6,856 nt of DNA from positions 1-6,856 of the forward strand of contig JAJSAA010000042.1 in the NCBI GenBank assembly GCA_024274995.1, read 5' to 3'. The notes below the pieces were generated by a model. That model did no database searches. It saw only the letters and a program-made list of their open reading frames with translations, and was not told the origin of the DNA. The translations under genes were made by a program, and so were the position numbers. This DNA comes from Deltaproteobacteria bacterium. GTDB lineage: Bacteria > Desulfobacterota > Desulfobulbia > Desulfobulbales > VMSU01. Shown here in pieces: positions 5,229 through 6,856 of the stretch (its first letter is position 1; each line of letters starts with the position of its first letter).

Positions 5229-6856
5229 TTATTCCGCACCGGTAAGGAAAACAGCCGCTGTCGCCGGCAAGTCCAGGCTGGGGATGGGCAGTGGTGTGCC
5301 ATCCTTAATAAAACGGACAAAATTAACCCGCCCGCCCCGCACCCCGGAGAGTGGATCAGGAATACTTCTGACCATCAGGGGGCTGTCCGCCACTCCATGA
5401 CCATAGGCGGTAGTCAGAAATGGCGACTGGCAGCCAAAGCCATGGGCCATATAAAGACAATCCGCCCGGATACCGGGAGTAACCTTTATCCGCACCGGCC
5501 GCATACTGCGCAGGCCGTCCTGGTTCTCCAAAAACAGCTCCTGGCCTTGAACAATGCCGAGCTGCCGGGCCAAACGGTCGTTAAGCCATAATTCATTTTC
5601 TTCCAGTTCGTGGCGCAGCCAGCGATTATTTACCAGCCCCCTGGAATCCACCGGCGAACGGCCGGAGAGCAAGCGGGCGAAGCCCTTGGGGGGCGAAGAA
5701 ACCGCAGCAAACTCCAATAGTTGTTCAACAGTTCCAAGGGGAAGTTTATTCTTCAATCTAATCCTGACTGCGGAAGCCACCGAGGCTGGCAATGGAGCGG
5801 CCGCCAGCAAAGGAACCGCAAAACCCCGTTCCTGCAGTTTATCCCAGCTTAACCCCATCTGCCGCAGGTCATCACTCAGACGTTCCTTAACCGAATCAAA
5901 ACCAAAACGCCGGCCCCGCCCCAGGCGGGAAGACAGCTGTTTGACAATCCAATAGGGCTCCTGGGCCTCAAAACGCGGTTTCAGCACCGCCTGGCGCAGG
6001 GCCGCGCGCCGTCTGCCAGGGCTGACAATAATTTCTGAACGTTCTAAAAAACCGGCCTCGGGCAGAATAATATCGGCGTAAAGGGCCGCCTCACCGGGAT
6101 AGATATCACAGCAGAAAACAAAATCAGCCTGCCGCAGGGCGTTAATGGTACGATAGGTATTGGGATGAGCCTGCAGGGGATTCTGGCCCCAAATGCCGAG
6201 ACAGCCGATTCTACCCTGCTGGAGACGGTTAATAATCGTACTGTACAGACGCCCCGCCTCCGGAACCCGGGGGGAACGGATATCATTTACGACCTTAGAT
6301 TCCGCCCCCAGCACAACATTAAGAATGGCCTTTAGACGCAGACGCTGGACATCATTACCATACCAGGAATTATGGCGGCCGGGGTAGACGAACACCGCCG
6401 GGGCGGCGCTGCTCATAAGCTCAGCACTGGCCTTGATATCAGCCGTCTTCAGGTCACAGGCGGCGCTTAGTTCTTCAAGACCATAGCTTGCCAGCCTTAC
6501 CCGCAGAATCTCAAGGTCAAATGATGACTCCAGCTCCCGATTATAGAGACCATTTTCAATAATATATTTAAGCCAGGCCAGAAGCAGAGCGTTATCGCTG
6601 CCGGGCCGCAGCATCAGATGATAACGGGCCTTGGCGGCGACAGAAGAGAAACGGGGATCCGCAACAATGAGATCCGCTCCCCGGGCCATGGCCTGACTGA
6701 ATTTCTGCATCACTGGCACCTCGACGTTCTCCCCGAGATGGGAGCCCAGAAATACCAGGCAGGAGGCCTGCTCAAAACTCATATCCAGACCACCGCCCCG
6801 GCCAAAACTGAGGTCAGAGGCCAAGTCCTGATTGGCCTGGCAATACTCCCAGGCGG
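5229..6856 (-). CDS. Molybdopterin oxidoreductase, PsrA/PhsA-like, N-terminus beyond window
   Basis: The frame is open through the right edge, leaving 541 C-terminal residues of a protein whose relatives run about 740-760. The missing part would carry the [4Fe-4S] domain and the Mo ligand, so substrate class cannot be judged from them. Counting from the edge, visible Mo-bisPGD family signatures are D-P-R-F (66-69), L-R-P-G-S-D (82-87), P-G-R-H-N-S-W-Y-G-N-D (158-168), G-Q-N-P (223-226) and Y-A-D-I-I-L-P-E-A-G-F-L-E-R (259-272). A dinucleotide-binding C-terminal domain shows M-A-H-G-F-G about 70 residues from the end, then D-P-L-S-G. The pattern is closest to the polysulfide/thiosulfate reductase branch, with arsenate and tetrathionate enzymes as near alternatives. 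No frameshift is seen. It is the first visible gene of an operon with Rieske and cytochrome b, rather than the PsrB/PsrC partners usual for this branch. Confidence 0.9.
   Translation of the reverse strand, partial: AWEYCQANQDLASDLSFGRGGGLDMSFEQASCLVFLGSHLGENVEVPVMQKFSQAMARGADLIVADPRFSSVAAKARYHLMLRPGSDNALLLAWLKYIIENGLYNRELESSFDLEILRVRLASYGLEELSAACDLKTADIKASAELMSSAAPAVFVYPGRHNSWYGNDVQRLRLKAILNVVLGAESKVVNDIRSPRVPEAGRLYSTIINRLQQGRIGCLGIWGQNPLQAHPNTYRTINALRQADFVFCCDIYPGEAALYADIILPEAGFLERSEIIVSPGRRRAALRQAVLKPRFEAQEPYWIVKQLSSRLGRGRRFGFDSVKERLSDDLRQMGLSWDKLQERGFAVPLLAAAPLPASVASAVRIRLKNKLPLGTVEQLLEFAAVSSPPKGFARLLSGRSPVDSRGLVNNRWLRHELEENELWLNDRLARQLGIVQGQELFLENQDGLRSMRPVRIKVTPGIRADCLYMAHGFGCQSPFLTTAYGHGVADSPLMVRSIPDPLSGVRGGRVNFVRFIKDGTPLPIPSLDLPATAAVFLTGAE

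Noticed and set aside
6822..6824. TTG at 6824 as start of the Mo oxidoreductase
   Set aside because: The frame stays open to the window edge and the family needs about 200 more N-terminal residues, so this is an internal Leu codon.
1..6856. CRISPR arrays, tRNA or rRNA genes, insertion sequences and transposase genes
   Set aside because: No regularly spaced repeats, cloverleaf-like or rRNA-like segments, transposase motifs or terminal inverted repeats flanking a gene were seen.

Overview
This window of about 6.9 kb is roughly 50% GC, except for a clearly AT-rich first 200 bases. It looks like chromosome of an anaerobic, respiring Gram-negative bacterium. The best guess is the Desulfobacterota/Desulfuromonadia side of the old Deltaproteobacteria. 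This rests on a PilR/PilS-like sigma-54 two-component pair, a Met-rich exported protein of a type I associate with that group, and a menaquinol-style Rieske/cytochrome b module. The taxonomic call is inference from protein style only.

Plus strand, left half. Bases 1-275 are a non-coding AT-rich control region with palindromes and repeated 8-9 bp words. It precedes a small Met-rich secreted protein (276-722) with an excellent Shine-Dalgarno. A 155-base spacer (723-877) carries nested inverted repeats and possibly a 34-codon reading frame with a non-standard start. Then come a sigma-54-dependent response regulator (878-2242) and a six-TM PAS histidine kinase (2226-3872), which overlap by 17 bases.

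Between the two convergent transcription units (3873-3955) is a strong hairpin. Its T-tract lies on the minus strand, so it should terminate the right-hand operon. The hairpin resembles a dispersed REP-like palindrome.

Minus strand, right half. A tightly packed operon enters from the right edge: a molybdopterin oxidoreductase of the polysulfide/thiosulfate reductase (PsrA/PhsA) type, N-terminus outside the window (5229-6856); a membrane-anchored Rieske protein (4786-5223); and a seven-TM cytochrome b that joins b6 and subunit-IV halves (3956-4780). Spacings of 5 bases, with stop codons embedded in the next ribosome binding site, argue for one co-translated complex.

The most interesting point is this combination. 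PsrA/PhsA-type Mo enzymes normally pair with a four-cluster ferredoxin-like subunit and an NrfD-type membrane anchor. Here the neighbours are the two core redox subunits of a bc/b6f complex, and no cytochrome c1 or f is visible. A quinol-oxidising (or quinone-reducing) b-Rieske core wired to a Mo-bisPGD enzyme is a plausible hypothesis. The cytochrome b also lacks the canonical PEWY glutamate and the heme ci cysteine. What the two-component system controls is not visible: I found no convincing sigma-54 promoter in the non-coding parts of the window.
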